This document shows, in pieces, positions 45,012 to 59,100 of a stretch of 64,000 nt of DNA (position 1 is its first letter; every line of letters starts with the position of its first letter). This stretch comes from Harmothoe impar (taxonomy: Eukaryota > Annelida > Polychaeta > Phyllodocida > Polynoidae). The notes under the pieces are model-generated. The model had not been told where the DNA came from. It saw nothing but the letters and a program-made list of their open reading frames with translations, and ran no database searches. The position numbers and the translations under genes are program-made. The DNA is taken from the NCBI GenBank assembly GCA_947462335.1, contig OX381707.1, forward strand, positions 84,716,610-84,780,609. The letters are read 5' to 3'.

Positions 45012-47370
45012 GGTGGTTTAATGTAGAAGTTGTGATGTCTGGTTGCAGTGCCGCTACTCAGTGCAGGCAGACATCTGTCACATATTGACTGTCTGAAACA
45101 TGGGTATATTACAGTAATACAACATTGACTATAAATGTCAAACAAATAATAAATAATGTGCATAACGTGTATAAGTGCTAGTCCCTGGTCGTAGCATAAG
45201 CTAGGGCCAGGGACGGGCAGTGGACGCCAGCAGGGTAGACTAAAGTGGTATGATCACAGATCATGCCCCACTCATATTTCTAGTACTGTTCTAGTCTACT
45301 ATGTGGTTAAGTGTGAGTGGTAATTGGCCCTTTAAATAAACACCTAATCTGGAGACACCGTCCGAATAGAAAAAAGAATTGTGTATCTGCTATGAGAGTG
45401 TGAACCCAATTAGTTCATATAGTAACCGAATGACTTAAGTGTCAAGTTTTGGGGAATCCAACATAGCAGAGCAATAATTGCCCCACATCACCCTTACATG
45501 ACACTGTAGGTTGATAGAGCAACATGAGAAGTGTAGCAAGCTCCTCAAGCAATGGAGGTCTTGGGTAATTAGCTACACAATAAAAATGTGCACAGGTTGC
45601 AGGTGGCTTCTGTCCCTGTTAGCCTGTCCAGTGACATGTTAGATAGGATGTTTCCCTGTTTTATGTAGTTCTTCCTCAGAGTTTGCCATGTTTTATCAAT
45701 TTGTCACAATACCCAAGTTATTGCGCATTAAGCAACACCATGATACAAAATCCTAACAATCATCTCAAAAACCATCTCATTAATTTCTTGGTGCTGTGAT
45801 TCTCACACTTCCAATAACCACTACCAGTTTTGTATTAAAGACCCAGGTATTAGTCATCATAGGGTTTGGTTTAATCACTTTTTTTTACTATTAGCTTGCA
45901 AAAAATAAATAAATAACCCGTTCAATTATAATATCATCCAAGATTTGAGCCATAGATCAGATTCAATGGGTTTTAGATTTTAAAATGAAATCAAATTGAA
46001 AACATTTTTGCAAGTTCTCTCATTGTCAACCATCCTGTTATATCTCTGTGCGAAGAATAGTATATGGGATGTTATGTATTTGTCAAAGAGCAGCTTTGTC
46101 AAGGCTAAAAGCTGGGACAAAATACTGTTGTTGCCAGACAGTAAACCGTTAATATTGTTTAACGAGAATATGAATGGCACATGCCTCAAAGGACATTTTG
46201 GAATAACTATGCAGTTAAGTTGTTTTCACTTTAAAAAATTCTGATTAGCAGTGAAATCTATCACAGTGTCTCCATAACTAATTGTCATCTAAATCTAGCT
46301 CATCTTATAATACTCACCGAGCTGAACAAGCTCTTTTTCATGTACCGGCATAAAAATTAACGGGATCAGTATTATCTTTGACCATCTCTTACCAAAAAAA
46401 AATCAAACAAATCTTCCTTTTGTGATAATCTTGAAATATGCAGTTTGATGATATTCCGCTCATTCACTTACATGTAAAGTGTAACAGTGATTCATATTGG
46501 GACTATTTTGGCGCAACAGGGGAGGGGGGATGGCCATGCCGTGGAGGAGTGACTTATATAACACATATAACCTGCTATTTGGACACTTTCTGTGAAACTC
46601 CTCTCAATGACTGACCTCACACTGACTACTAAACAATGCTTAATGCTATGCTGTTTAGTGAGTCACATGGTATCTGGAAATGTCTAGCCATGTAATACCC
46701 CTCCGCTGTTTCTGTGCACAAAACATATGAATTGGTATTATCAACCTGCTGAGTTTTTGCAATGTTTAAGATATCCCTTAATCCAAACATAGATACTGCT
46801 TCAACAACTTGTTGTTTTGTATACACTGTTTTACAGTTTCAGTGGGGCCACCAGATCCTACACCCTGTTCAGTGAGTCACATGGTATCTGGACATTTCTG
46901 CCCAGCACACAACAGTGTTTGCACATTATAGACGGCTATTAGGGAGATTAACACCTACCATGATGGTGCGGCTACACACACATGTTGCTGAGGCTGGTCT
47001 CAGTTCACAGAAACAGGATGCTGCAAATTACAGGCTGAATCTGAGCTCTGCTGGGGATGGTCAGCAGGGGTTGTTAGTATCAGGATCATGGCCTGATACC
47101 ATGGTGGACCACTCATCTCTGCACGTACACTCAGACCAGGTCTACACTAGAGCCATCTATTACCTGCACATTACTAATAATGGGTTGACAAACACCATCA
47201 CACCTGCCACCTACATTACATTTAATTAGATGTGACTCTTAGGCTGGTTGGGTCAGATCTGCTCAGTGTAGTGGTGCTCAGTGTAGTGTCGTCTGCTTTG
47301 TTTACATTGCCGCCATTGTTATATCACATGACCAAAATGCTGCCTTCTGATTGGTCTAGAGCAGCAAAGA

Positions 47371-47425
47371 GCATACCACACACCCGGGTGGTATGCAAAA
47401 ACGTACCACACCCCCGTATGGTACG
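47371..47425. other. Two adjacent short hairpins
   Basis: GCATACCAC/GTGGTATGC (47371-47379 and 47388-47396) and CGTACCA/TGGTACG (47402-47408 and 47419-47425) lie side by side. They resemble each other, as if one arose from the other. Confidence 0.5.
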
Positions 47426-47850
47426 ATTTTATTGGTTAAACAAACACAGGATTGTACCAATACTGCGAGGTATTCACTGACTAAGTTTGCAAAACTATCA
47501 ACATAGCTCATCCTTCCATAGAGGAAAGTTAACGCATGGTGCAAAGTTTCTCTGACTTGTTGGTTTTAAGATTGATCTCCAAGTTTAACCAACCCAAGTA
47601 AATAGGTTTGATGATACTCTGTAGCGGTAGATGTTTTACTCACTACAAGGAAACATGGCCCATTAGGTCCACTCTCACTACTACTAAGCAGGGGATAGAC
47701 ATTCAAGAGGGATTTCCGGGATGGAAATTACCAGACATGATTTGCTTTTACCGGCAAGGACAAATACACGAGCAAAGTCCACAGTTAGTCCTACCGAAAT
47801 ACTCTTGTGGCTTCATTGATTTTCCAATTTACCAGATACTTTCTAGAGGT

Positions 47851-47944
47851 GCGCTGCCATAGCGCATTGTTTCCAATGCAAGCGCCAAATCTTGGCTTTC
47901 AGAGGGCCCTTTTTATTGCACGCATTGGCCCGCTATGGCAGTGC
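47851..47944. repeat. Fold-back element, about 94 bp
   Basis: GCGCTGCCATAGCG (47851-47864) pairs with CGCTATGGCAGTGC (47931-47944). CCAATGC (47873) pairs with GCATTGG (47922) inside. Not seen at the unit 1 counterpart, so probably a small inserted MITE or hairpin-forming sequence. Confidence 0.5.
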
Positions 47945-49884
47945 TAAGGATATTGGATGGCTTCTCTCACAATGAGTGAAACCTAACCATCAGGGGCCCT
48001 AACTCTTTTTCCATGACTGCTTAGTCATATCTACTGTGAGTAATTCGACTGACTTGGGGTTAACCTGTCAGTATATTTTCCCACATCAAGTTGGCAACCA
48101 TGGTTCGACAGCACATTTACTCTTCTGGAAGCTCAGTTGGAGTATTAATGATCCATCATTAAAAGCAAATACAGGGGTCATGCTGAACATGATATAGAGG
48201 GAAGTGGCACCGGATTCATGTCTTTTCTGTGCAATATGTGGAAGTAAATACATAGAACACTGTGGTCAAAATCATGCATCTTTAAGTTGGAGGTCATTCA
48301 TTACATATCTGTTTGACTCATTTTGCTAAATCTGATAGCTGAATAGGATGACAATTGGCGTATAGTCACTATTGACTGTTAGTTTCCAAGTGACTAACCA
48401 GGTCGGGGGAGAGTGCTCACCTACACCCTATGCTTATGTGTGTTTGTCTTTGTATGGACATCCGCGGAAATGTAACCGAAAAAAAATGTAATCGAAACGA
48501 ATCACAACAGAATTTACTTGTTTGAATCAGTTTCGGGTAAAGCTAAAACGCTTGCTGGGAAATTTTGTCTCCATTGCCCCTAATCATTTCACTAGCATAC
48601 TATATGGTAATAGTACAATTATGGAACATGTACGATTGCTTCATACTCATTTTGAATCTGATATACTCACTTGTCACAAAATTATGAGTCTAACATTTAA
48701 AGAAGTTAAATTCAACAATCCAACAATCAGATTATGAGCTGAACGACACCTGTATCAAAGAAAACAATAGAATCTGACATTTTTTACTTTTCTCCTGTTT
48801 CTATTGTGAATAGCACAGGTCTCACATGGCAGTGCTGTATAAATGGGGTAAATAGACACCTGCTTGGATATGCTAGAGAGTCCTACAAAGAGACTGTCCT
48901 CCACTTGTCTGGCCCATCTTAATGTCTTTTGTGACTAACACAAGTGTTATTTGAGTAGCAGCAGTAAATCTAATTGATCTCCTATGGTGGGTTCTAAAAG
49001 GGGACTCTTCTCTGCCTAAAAGCTTTACTGACAGCACAAGGCAGTCAAAGTGGTGCAATGAATGATTGACTTTCATTATATATTTGATCCATCTATTTTA
49101 TTATTTTGAGGAATATTTGAAAAAGTAAGTTTGTAGCTATATATATACAAAACACCGATATACTTCTGTTGATCTTCTCGCAGGAACATCCAAAAACTTA
49201 AGGGTCAAAGTCATGATTGAAGCACGCAATATTTATGTCATACAAATTGTATCATCAGAAAGAATGATTGTTTTATGTTCAGTAATGTAAGGGTATTTGT
49301 TTTCATATTCCTATCACATACTTGTAACAATAAAGAGGTTGTTTTATGAGGATTTCTACTTACTGCAGCTTGAATACAGATCTGGTAGCACAATGGGCAG
49401 GGACAAGTACAGTTAAGTATTCATAGCCACACCCAGGTTCCTAAGTACCATTACCAGCACCCTAATTATAACAGTCCTTGGTTCTCTATTGTGTCCAGTA
49501 TTGGGGGATACTCTTGCATGCAGAGACTAGATGTGCCACACTCTCCCAGCAGAGCTTGTATAAGCAAAAACGACCCAGGCCTTTTTCACTTAGTATATGG
49601 TCCATAGGACGGATAAGCCCCTGACTGAGGGCCCTATTTTGGGGGTCAGGTGCAGGCGGCAATTTTGCTAAGTTTAAATAGTTAAGCATCATCAGACAAT
49701 GTGTATAGTGGCATCATGAAATGATAGACTCAAGTCACTTTCGCTGAATCTTGATGAATCCTAAAAGTAGACACAGAAGGCTGTCTCATTGTCTGGTAGC
49801 TATTTCTCCTGTCAGACTCAGAGTTAACGATGAGTTTGAGAAATTGGTGATGGCTGGTATTGCATGCACAAGGTGTTAGTCACT

Positions 49885-49935
49885 TGAAGGTGGGGAGATG
49901 GGGAGGTGGGGAGGTGGGGGGGTGGGGAGAGAAGG
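49885..49935 (+). repeat. G-rich tract
   Basis: Repeated GGTGGGGA units give at least six runs of four or more G, a G-quadruplex candidate. The unit 1 counterpart near 6705-6730 is shorter. Confidence 0.7.
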
Positions 49936-50054
49936 GTATTCATGACAAACCACTAGGGAGGCCACAAGTCATGTTTGCACACAACTAATTCGACCTAAGC
50001 AGCAACTGATGCAAACTGACAAGGAACAACAGAAACATGCAGGAAACCATCAAG

Positions 50055-50071
50055 CCACCAGATGGCAGCTG
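50055..50071 (+). promoter_or_regulatory. CTCF-like motif, divergent copy
   Basis: CCACCAGATGGCAGCTG fits the CTCF core except at the last base. Paralogous sites at about 6850, 10960, 50228 and 54470 keep parts of the pattern. Confidence 0.35.
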
Positions 50072-52087
50072 TTAGTTGCTGAGAGGTTGGGAGGTGTAGA
50101 GGGAAGGGTATTCGTGACGAACCACCCAGGAGGCCACAAGTCATGTTTGCACACAACTAATGTGACCCAAATGATGTAAGACCCAAACTGACAAGAAGTG
50201 ACAAGAACATGCAGGAAAGCCATCAGGCCACCACATGGCATCAGTTCCAGGTAATTTTAGTCCACAGCACATTGGCTGGCTCTGTACATCACTGAACCTT
50301 GCTTGCTTATGATATTTTTTTTATTTTGGGTTTCTTGTAGGTAATCTGTACAAAGATAATGAGTATCTATTATACTCTGGACCAGAGGCCTCTGGCCTCT
50401 GGCGAGTGGCATCGCTACCCTTTCTGAGATTCCTCAGTCTCACCCTCATGTGCAACTGATCATAGCCCAGCCCCAGTGCCCAAATAAGGCAGACTGCACT
50501 GACCGCTCGGTCTCAGCCTCATGTGTGACTGACCATAGCCCAGCCCCATGCCCAAATAAGGCAGACTGGGCCATGAACGGACGTGCGGTGTGTGACTGAT
50601 GAACGGCACATGCAGGGATGTTTGTCTGTGTGTTGCTGACCATACGATCTGGGTCACAGGACCCTCCAAGACATTATACGAGACTGTATTTAACTATAAA
50701 AACAGGCACCAGATAAAAGTAAATCAAGCTTGAGACCCAAAGTATTCAATTCCATCTTAGAGAAAAATTTAGCAGTAATTAAGCAGGTCCTGAGTGAGCA
50801 GCACCATACACATCATGTAAGAACTAAGAATAGGAGGTTCAAGATATAACCCAGGAGGTAGGCACTTTAGGATTTTAATATGAAGTTTATAAGACCATTT
50901 ATTCTACGTGAAAACAAAAATCAAAAGTAATTATGACATATACAGGCCCTGAATGAGCATCACCAACTCATCACATCCAGCTGCTGACATCTTTGTACAT
51001 CTACATCAGCCTGCTGATGGTTTTCTATGACCACCTTCAAAGGAAAAGCCGTTTTCTTTTAACTTTTCACAGTAAAAGTAATCCAGCAGGTTTTACACAG
51101 CAATTCTTCTTCACATATCTCTTATGATAGTTAACTACTGCATTTTTACATATATATTAATATCTTCTCTATTATTCTTAACATAGGGATATACAGAGTT
51201 ATTTGAAGTGAAAATCATTTAATTTTGACAGGTATGTCTTTTGGACAGAATAGTACTTTTGCAAATGCTTATGTTACATATATCGCTGGCTGATAAATGA
51301 AGGCTATGGGATGACAAGAATATCTCTTCCATTACACTGGTATATATGGCAAGCCTTAGGGTATATTATATGAGGGATGCAGTACCGGCTATCGACCCAG
51401 CCAGAAATGTTATACAGTCTGGGGTGAAAGTGCTATATTCTTTTAATGCTGTGTATTGAGGGAAAAAAGATGTGCTTCAATGGAAAATATGGCAATCAGC
51501 TCATTCTGCTGCCCCGTCCTCTCAGTTTAGATACTCGTTTACCATTTGAAAATGGCATAATGCACCATGCCCTTTGTCCTCATAATGCATGAATGGAGCC
51601 CTAGCCAGAAACTCACCAGTGCTGCATCATCTTACCGACCTAGTTGGCATTCTGAAGGGACTGCATTGGTGCAGCTATGATGATATTTCCTAGAGATCAT
51701 AGCAATTATTGATATAATGGAACATCTTTAGATACATACTACATCTAAATTGACCCAGTTTAATAAAGAAAAGATGTATCTTTTTTCATTTTCCATAATT
51801 GCCTAGCAATGACAGATATCTACTTGGTAGCCACCTTTAAGGATATTGCTCCAAAACATTCACTGAACCCCTGCCACTAATACTCAGTAGCTCAATCAAG
51901 GAGAGGGTGACCAGGATGGCAGATAGGGGTGTGTAGCCTAAGGGAGCAGCTCAGCATGGGAGAATGTCTTGGTGGCTCATTGAATATCAGTGAGCAGCTC
52001 ATATTAGGATCAGTTCCCAGTAAGGGAGTAGCTCAATATGTGAGTAGTTGATGATAGAGGGGTGTGTGAGGCAGGCAGGGTGTGTGT

Positions 52088-52158
52088 GGGCTCAGGGCAG
52101 TGTCCAGTGCTGACTAGAAATGTCTTCATTACCCCTGATGTACAAGCTGCCTGAGCCC
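52088..52158. other. 71-bp conserved self-complementary block, copy 4
   Basis: Matches copy 3 by eye. Preceded by a single copy of the unit that is expanded into a minisatellite at 8.4-8.88 kb. Confidence 0.7.
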
Positions 52159-53142
52159 GTATCAGGGACTGGTATATCAGTTGACACCCAATACTTCATC
52201 CTACCCTATCTTCTGTATGACTAAGTATCTAAAGGAGATACCGCTGAAGCTGCTATTTGCACCTTTTTTTGCAACATATTTAGAGCCAGTAGGAGCTGTC
52301 TCAGCTGTACAAAATTCTACCTACCTTCAACTTTCCTTTGTGAAGCACATTTTCATGGAACCTTAAAATCATAATTTATATTTATTCCTTGAAAGGTATT
52401 CATTCCACTTGCATTTTTATCAAACAGCTACAAATCTGTAACAAATTTCCTCAACATTATTGTTTTCTTTCTAAATCAATATCTCAGTAATTTTGGGTGT
52501 TGTAATTTCACTCTTTCCATAATCGCCAATGGTCCTCAATTAAACAATTAGACCTCTGACATTATGGGATTAGGTCTGAAATGTTTGTTTCTTGTGCGAC
52601 TGCTGAGCAGAGGTGATCAGCTTTGATTGTTTGATAACTTGTCCAATTAAGATATTATCTGAAAAAGACCCTCTTATCAGATACAATGGGTTTTAATGGA
52701 AATAAAATGATTTAAAAAAATAGCATTTGAAATGCAAAGGATCGAAAATATTTCAAGCTCATAACAATGCCTTCAGTTCCTCAGTGCTTGCATCTCTGAT
52801 TCTATTACAGTCATCAGGTTATCATTAAAAAAGGTAGAATGGCTGATCAATGTCACATGTATTCCAATAGAGGACTGTCAACCTTAAGCTATATATTCCA
52901 AAGGAGTGCAATGACTGTAGAGCAGTAGTAAAACCAGCAGCTAAATTTATAAGTGTTTACTGGGCTAAATAAATGTGATGATGTAGAGTTGATTGTAAAA
53001 TACCTTTGGGTTGAAGGGATATTTAAAAGAGGCTTATATTAACTTTGTAGAATCAGCACCTTGTGTGAGTCTAGCTATAATGAATCTCTGACTCCACCTT
53101 CTCCTTGACAGTTGCCTGGTGCTGGGTTGACTTGCCCCTTGA

Positions 53143-53159
53143 CCACCAGGAGGCAGCAG
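53143..53159 (+). promoter_or_regulatory. CTCF-like motif, unit 2 counterpart of copy 2
   Basis: CCACCAGGAGGCAGCAG, one base off the copies at 4678 and 9916, with the same CCTTGA upstream context. Confidence 0.4.
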
Positions 53160-56100
53160 CTGACCGCTCATGGTGTGTATCATTACAGCCATGTCACTGA
53201 CTGTCGCACAGGCATAGCCTGTGGTGTCACTAAGCCACATATCATAACCACGCAGCCACATCACCTGCTCTCATATTGAGAGGCTCTCCTCACGGTTGGA
53301 CTACAGTTGATCTCTTTACCCTGAGCCTTTATCAGCTAATGACTTCAGAAATGATATTTACTACTCTGAGGCCTTTTGCATAATTGTAAGTTTCTTTCTT
53401 ATTTTAAGTAAAACTAATGCATTTACTCTATATTTCTTCTGTGAACAACATATTATTATTATAAATTTTTTTTAGATAAACCTCATTGCTTTATTGCCAT
53501 GTTTTTTAGTGATTTAAAATCATATTTAGCCAAAAACTCTTTTATAGCATAATAAAGACATCATCAGAAAGAATAACATCTGTGCTGAGCAATGATATTT
53601 GTCTTCCCCATTTAGTCATGTGCTTGTAACAATAAGCGGCAGTTCTGTACTGATCTGGTAGCACAATAACCAGTAACAGGAGGACAATCAATAGGACTAG
53701 GAACAAGGTTAACTATTCATATCCCAACCCAGACCCTCAATTACCCACACCCAAATCATGAGGGTTACTGGTTCTCTGCTGTAACATCTGTAAGTGTATT
53801 TGTCCTCATATTCTGGTCATGTATTTAGTAACAATAAGAGCGGGTTCTAGGCCGGGTTCCTCTCGCTGCACCCTGGATACACAATAGCACAATGAGCTGT
53901 AACAGGAGGACAATGAACGGGAACAAGGATGGGTAAAATATTCATTACCACACCCGCAACCTGCACCCGGATCATGAGGGTGCCTGTATTGTTGTCTTGC
54001 CAGCTGGGTTGCCCTCTTCAAGCAGAGTTTGGGTGTACAAAAAGAGCTCTGACAGTTTCACCTGCTTTCATATAACCCTATTCATTAAGCATTAAGTAGT
54101 GGCGAGGCTGAGAACTCCTATTACATTAGGGGGATAATGTGCATTATGATATGTGTCCCATCGAACAGGTCTATCATCTCTAACAGTCAGTCGCTACAGT
54201 GGGAGCAGGGTCAAATAGGTCTCTTTGAATGTCTTACTGATTCTGAATCTAGATGAATGCTAAAAGTTTTACTTTTGCTGTAAGGTGAGAAGAAGGCATG
54301 CTTTACTCCTAACTGACCTGTAAATGTTAACGGGTTTTGCATGTTGAAGTGGTGTGAGGTGTGAGAAAAAGGTGTTAATGACAAACAACAAGGGATGCAA
54401 AAGGTCAAGTTTGCACACAACTAATGTGACTCAAACAACTAGGAGAAACATGCGAGAGGACCATTAAGCCATCAGGGGGTGAAGGGTACAGGTGAATTCT
54501 GGTCCTCTACAGACTGACTTCTCTACATCACTAAACATTTCCTATAGATTTGTTCTACTAGACCTCCTTCATACATAGTCATCCTTACAATTCAGCTTTA
54601 AGTACTTGTGACATCCAAAACTGTCCGTCAAAAACCATCCTTCAATGTCCTATTCCACATATAAGCTGAGTGTTAAACAGATAAAAATGTATTTGGAATT
54701 CAATGTGTAGGTAATTATTGGCAATAAATCCCTGATGATGTTTTTAATGAGTTTCACCATACCTATCACGTCCTGCTGTTTTTATAGACATCTTTAAAGT
54801 ACCCACACAGCTCTTTGCCTATGTAGATATTAAATCAAAAAGGATTTGATGGTTGTATATCACTGACTTTAAGGGAAGATGACAGCCATTACAAGCCATG
54901 TGCTAGTTATGCAGCTGTGCATCAGTCATGAGAAATATGGCTTATGATTGCGGCCTGAGACCTCTGCCAACAGAAGACCACTAGAGAAGAGACAAGATGG
55001 TTTATCTGCATTAATAAACTCTATGCAGTGGTGATGGAGACTGCTGAAGGTGGCTCTGTACACACAGGTATCTCTGCTGCCACCCAGCAACCTTGTATAA
55101 CCAACAGTGTGGTGCCCTGACAGGGAGGTAAATCAGGCGTTTATGCTGCCAGTTATCACTGCAGGCCTAATATTATATCAACATCCATCAAGCATGTTGG
55201 TAGACAGTCGTCCAGGACACAGCATATTAACAGCCACATTTAGGCACATTAAGGTTATTTCTATCTTCTTCTAGTCTCTGGCCTCCGGCTTTTTCAAAGA
55301 ATGATTTGTTGCCCACTCCCACTCCTCCCTTGCTTCTATGATGGCGGTGCTAAAAGTAGTCCCCGGATAAGGATTAATTCTTCCATTGATGAGAGGGGAA
55401 GATAAGTCAGATGGCTGAGTGTCCAGACTGACTCTACTCAGAGAGGGCAGGGCCTGAGGGAGCAGTTCTTAGGGTTGACACTGGAGTTGCAACTGGTCTC
55501 CAATCTGCTCTGTGTACCTTAGAGATACTGCAGTCTTTGATTTCCTGAAAGGGATGACACAGAAGCTCTGGTCATCATACCGTTCATACTATGTTTCTGT
55601 GTGGTATCATGGCAAGATGTCTAGTCTGCACAGCCATGGACTCTGTAGGCTGTCTGCTTTAGTGCATTCTCGGTTAAGGAGTTATGGGGCAGGACCTATA
55701 TAGATACTTGATTTATTTTGTGAACAAAAACTGTGTGTGCATTGTGTCTGAGAATGTATAGGTAAATACCACCATTGGATTGATACACTATCATTTGGTA
55801 ACATGACCACCAAAACAAGTTACTTTACAGCTTCAATGATGCCTCATCATGGAAAATAGTTATGGAGATAAAAGGTAAAATGAGACCCTGGTCAGTTTGC
55901 TGATGATGCTTCCTGCCCTTGACTAATTCACTAATTAGCAGTTCAGCAGAAATGTTTCAAAGAATCCTACTCATTAATGCAACTAGAATGTACAGAAAAG
56001 GTGGTTGATTATAGTCTTTAACAAATCAGATTTCCACCCTAACCAATTCAAGAATGAGGGAGAGTACCAGGAACAATCAAGAATTCCCTTCATTAGTGTC

Positions 56101-59100
56101 TGCCTCATTAAGATTCTTCTATGAAGAAGTATACTTTAACTGTTTTCACACTTTTAGTAAATGTAGTCATTGTACTGAACTAAGAAGGTGTGAAAGTGTA
56201 TCAGGCCTGACCTGAAGGATGGGGACTGAACATTGTGTCCCAATGTCTCTGGAAGAGACTATTAACCTCTGACACCTAACGTAACCTGTCTGATCTCACT
56301 ATGTTCAACTATTTTCAAATTTCTGAATTTTGAATGATACTTTTAGTTTCACTAATTTCATAAGTATGTCATAACTATATATAACCTTCACGTACAACGA
56401 TTTGCCATTGATAGTGTTTGCATCATTTAGGATAAATAGTTACAAATTACCCCAGAATTCACTTTGACAGTTTAATGATTGAACAAAATGACACATTATA
56501 GGATATAATTATTCATGGAGTAACGAGCTTTTCATCCCCCTAAACATGCGAGAATAAAGACAGAGACCAATTAAACCTGTCTCTGTAACATTATTTTCAG
56601 TCAAACATGTTCCATAAAACAGCTTAGTTACCATAACAGCTGCCCTAAAACAGGAAACCCAAAAGAGTTAATGTCCAATTCCTTGGGGGACGGACCCGCT
56701 GGAGCAGTAAATTTTTGACAAATGAGAGAAAAGTGTGTCCTGAGAAATAATTTTATCAGGAGCTGCATGTATGATGTTTTCTCAACGATGAATTTCTCAA
56801 ATTGAATTCAAACATTTAGTTTAATGGCAGTGATACCTGAATTGTTTCTGCAAATTGGGATGAAATAACTCAAGTACTGAACGCTGTGTGAAAGCAAAAT
56901 TTGAGCACTTGCTCTACCTTATTGCTTTTCTTTCATGTTCTTCTTTAATTGGCCTGAATTGCTCTAAAAAGTATTAGATGTTAGATGCTTGATAAGTTTT
57001 TCTCATTTGTGACGTGAGAATTTGAAACAGATTTTCAGCAAAGCCTTTCTTTTTATTTTCACGATCACAAAATGAACAAAGGTATGAAAGGTTTATCTTA
57101 GGTGACACACTTTTAAGGGGATGTCATTGATTGCCCTGAATGTCCACGGTCTTGTTAACCTTTTGTTGAGTTAGATCATTGAGAAGCTGCCTAAACAACA
57201 TCCATATAGTAGCACTCGTCCATCCATCATTACTCTGTCAGTTTGTTTGTGCTGTTCACTAAACCTGTGACCTATTCAACCATTTGAGCACTGCTTTGTG
57301 CATCAATTATGCAACTGTTATGGAGAATATATTCTCTTATTGGTTCATTAAGGTCCTAATCTGTTACTGTTTGTAGAAGTAGAGACCTAGCAGAAGAAAG
57401 CTTGGCACAGCTCCTTGGTCAAACAGTGTGAAACTCACTCCCTTATAAAACCTCTCTATAATGTCTCGTGGACAATTGCGGCATGTGAGCTGGTCCCCAT
57501 AACTCTCTAGCTAGCAGACTGTGAAATTCTAGTATCTGACTAGACAACTCCTAGCCTGCTTTAGTCACCCATCTGTAACACCAAACCATGTCAAACCCTC
57601 CTTAGTGTGTCCCCGACTGGAAAGCAGAGATAAGTATCTTAGAAATGGGAAACAATCAGCAACAATCTTTAGAAGGTCTTTGCCAAGTTTCAATTTCAGT
57701 CAGTGAATCATAGAAGCATCTTTCAAAGCTGGTCAGTGCCTTCTGAAGAAAATGCTGGCAATCCAATGTGAGCCCACATCTCTCTAGATACAGACATGCA
57801 TAGTGTATTTTTCATTTAAAGGGTAAGCTACAGCTTAGAAACTGCCCCAAATTTGTCCTCAGTTCCTGATAAAGAATCATTAATAGTATTGAAATGTTGA
57901 GTCCTACAATCAACACCTGTTCAACAAAGTTCTCTACTACTGTGCTTAATTTTCCCTGATGTGATTAATTTTCTCAAAATAAAAATTGTAATAATACTTG
58001 ACAAAGTCAGTCTTGTGTGAGTTTCCTACCTAGAGTATTTATCCCCAGTTCTTTTCTCATTCATTTGTAAACACCTTGCATAGGAAACTGAAATTCAAAA
58101 TAATTCAAACCACACCCTTCCCTAAATAGTTATACCAGATGTCATATCTGCTTCTGTCAGCATCCATCGCAGTGCCATTAACTGGAATAGTCACATAATT
58201 TAGAATCACAATGTCTGAAAATGTTCAGTGAGTAATTTCTGCACCATTCAGTGACGGACGACAACTTCCACAGCCTCATCTTCACATGGAATGACTTCCT
58301 GTATTGATACATTGTGGGAGGGTAATTTCCTGTCATGGCAGCACTAATGGCAGGCATTATTATTTGACCTGGTTGCACTTTGGATTACAGTAGGATATAC
58401 ATGGGTGTCTGGAAAGCACAGATAATCATCTTAGAAATGGAAATCATTTGGACATCATGGCCAGCAATGTTTAGAAGCATTTGCCAAAAATTCATATCAG
58501 TCCAGGAAATTGTTGTTGCATTTTTTTTAATCTAATCTGACGATGATTGCACTGGGTTCTATAATATCAAGTTTTACAATATTGATCTCTGGCCTCAAAC
58601 TTTCCCTTAGTAGATGTACAGGATGTCACAGCTGTACTGCAATTGTACCTGTGAAAAAAGCCTTTGAATCACCAACCTCTTAACCGTTCTAGTTCTCCAT
58701 TTTGTAGCAACATGCTCCTCAATAATCAAAGTTATAATACTGATAAGATAGTTATGCCATACTGAAAATGTGACCATAAAAAAAGTATTTAATTCACTAA
58801 CCTATGAAATGATTTAGGTCTTTAGAATCTTCCTCGTGAGAAGAAACCTTTCTCATGTCTCATTGACATTGGCAGTGGTGGTGCCTGGTCCCCATAACTG
58901 TCCAGAAAGCAATCTATGGAATCCCTTTCTCTGAATGGACAACCTCTAGGCTTCTTTGTTTTCACACCGTTAACACCAAACCATGTCAAACCCTCCTCAG
59001 TGTGTCCCCGACTGAAAAGCAGAGATAAGCATCTTAGAAATTGGAGTCAATAGGAAATCATGGCGAGCAGTCTTTAGTAGCCTTTGCCAATTTTCCTATT

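Larger units (their letters stand above)
41451..45500 (-). mobile_element. Non-LTR retrotransposon (CR1/L2-like LINE), second copy
   Basis: The 3' end (low coordinates) is a tail of ATTGTAAG octamers at about 41451-41471, reminiscent of the short octamer tails of CR1-type LINEs. ACACTGTA occurs at 41443-41450 and 45501-45508 and may be the target duplication, which would fix the element at about 4.05 kb. Unit 1 has no insertion at the matching point (about 2.45-2.7 kb). The family is related to, but distinct from, the LINE at 12.9 kb. Confidence 0.7.
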
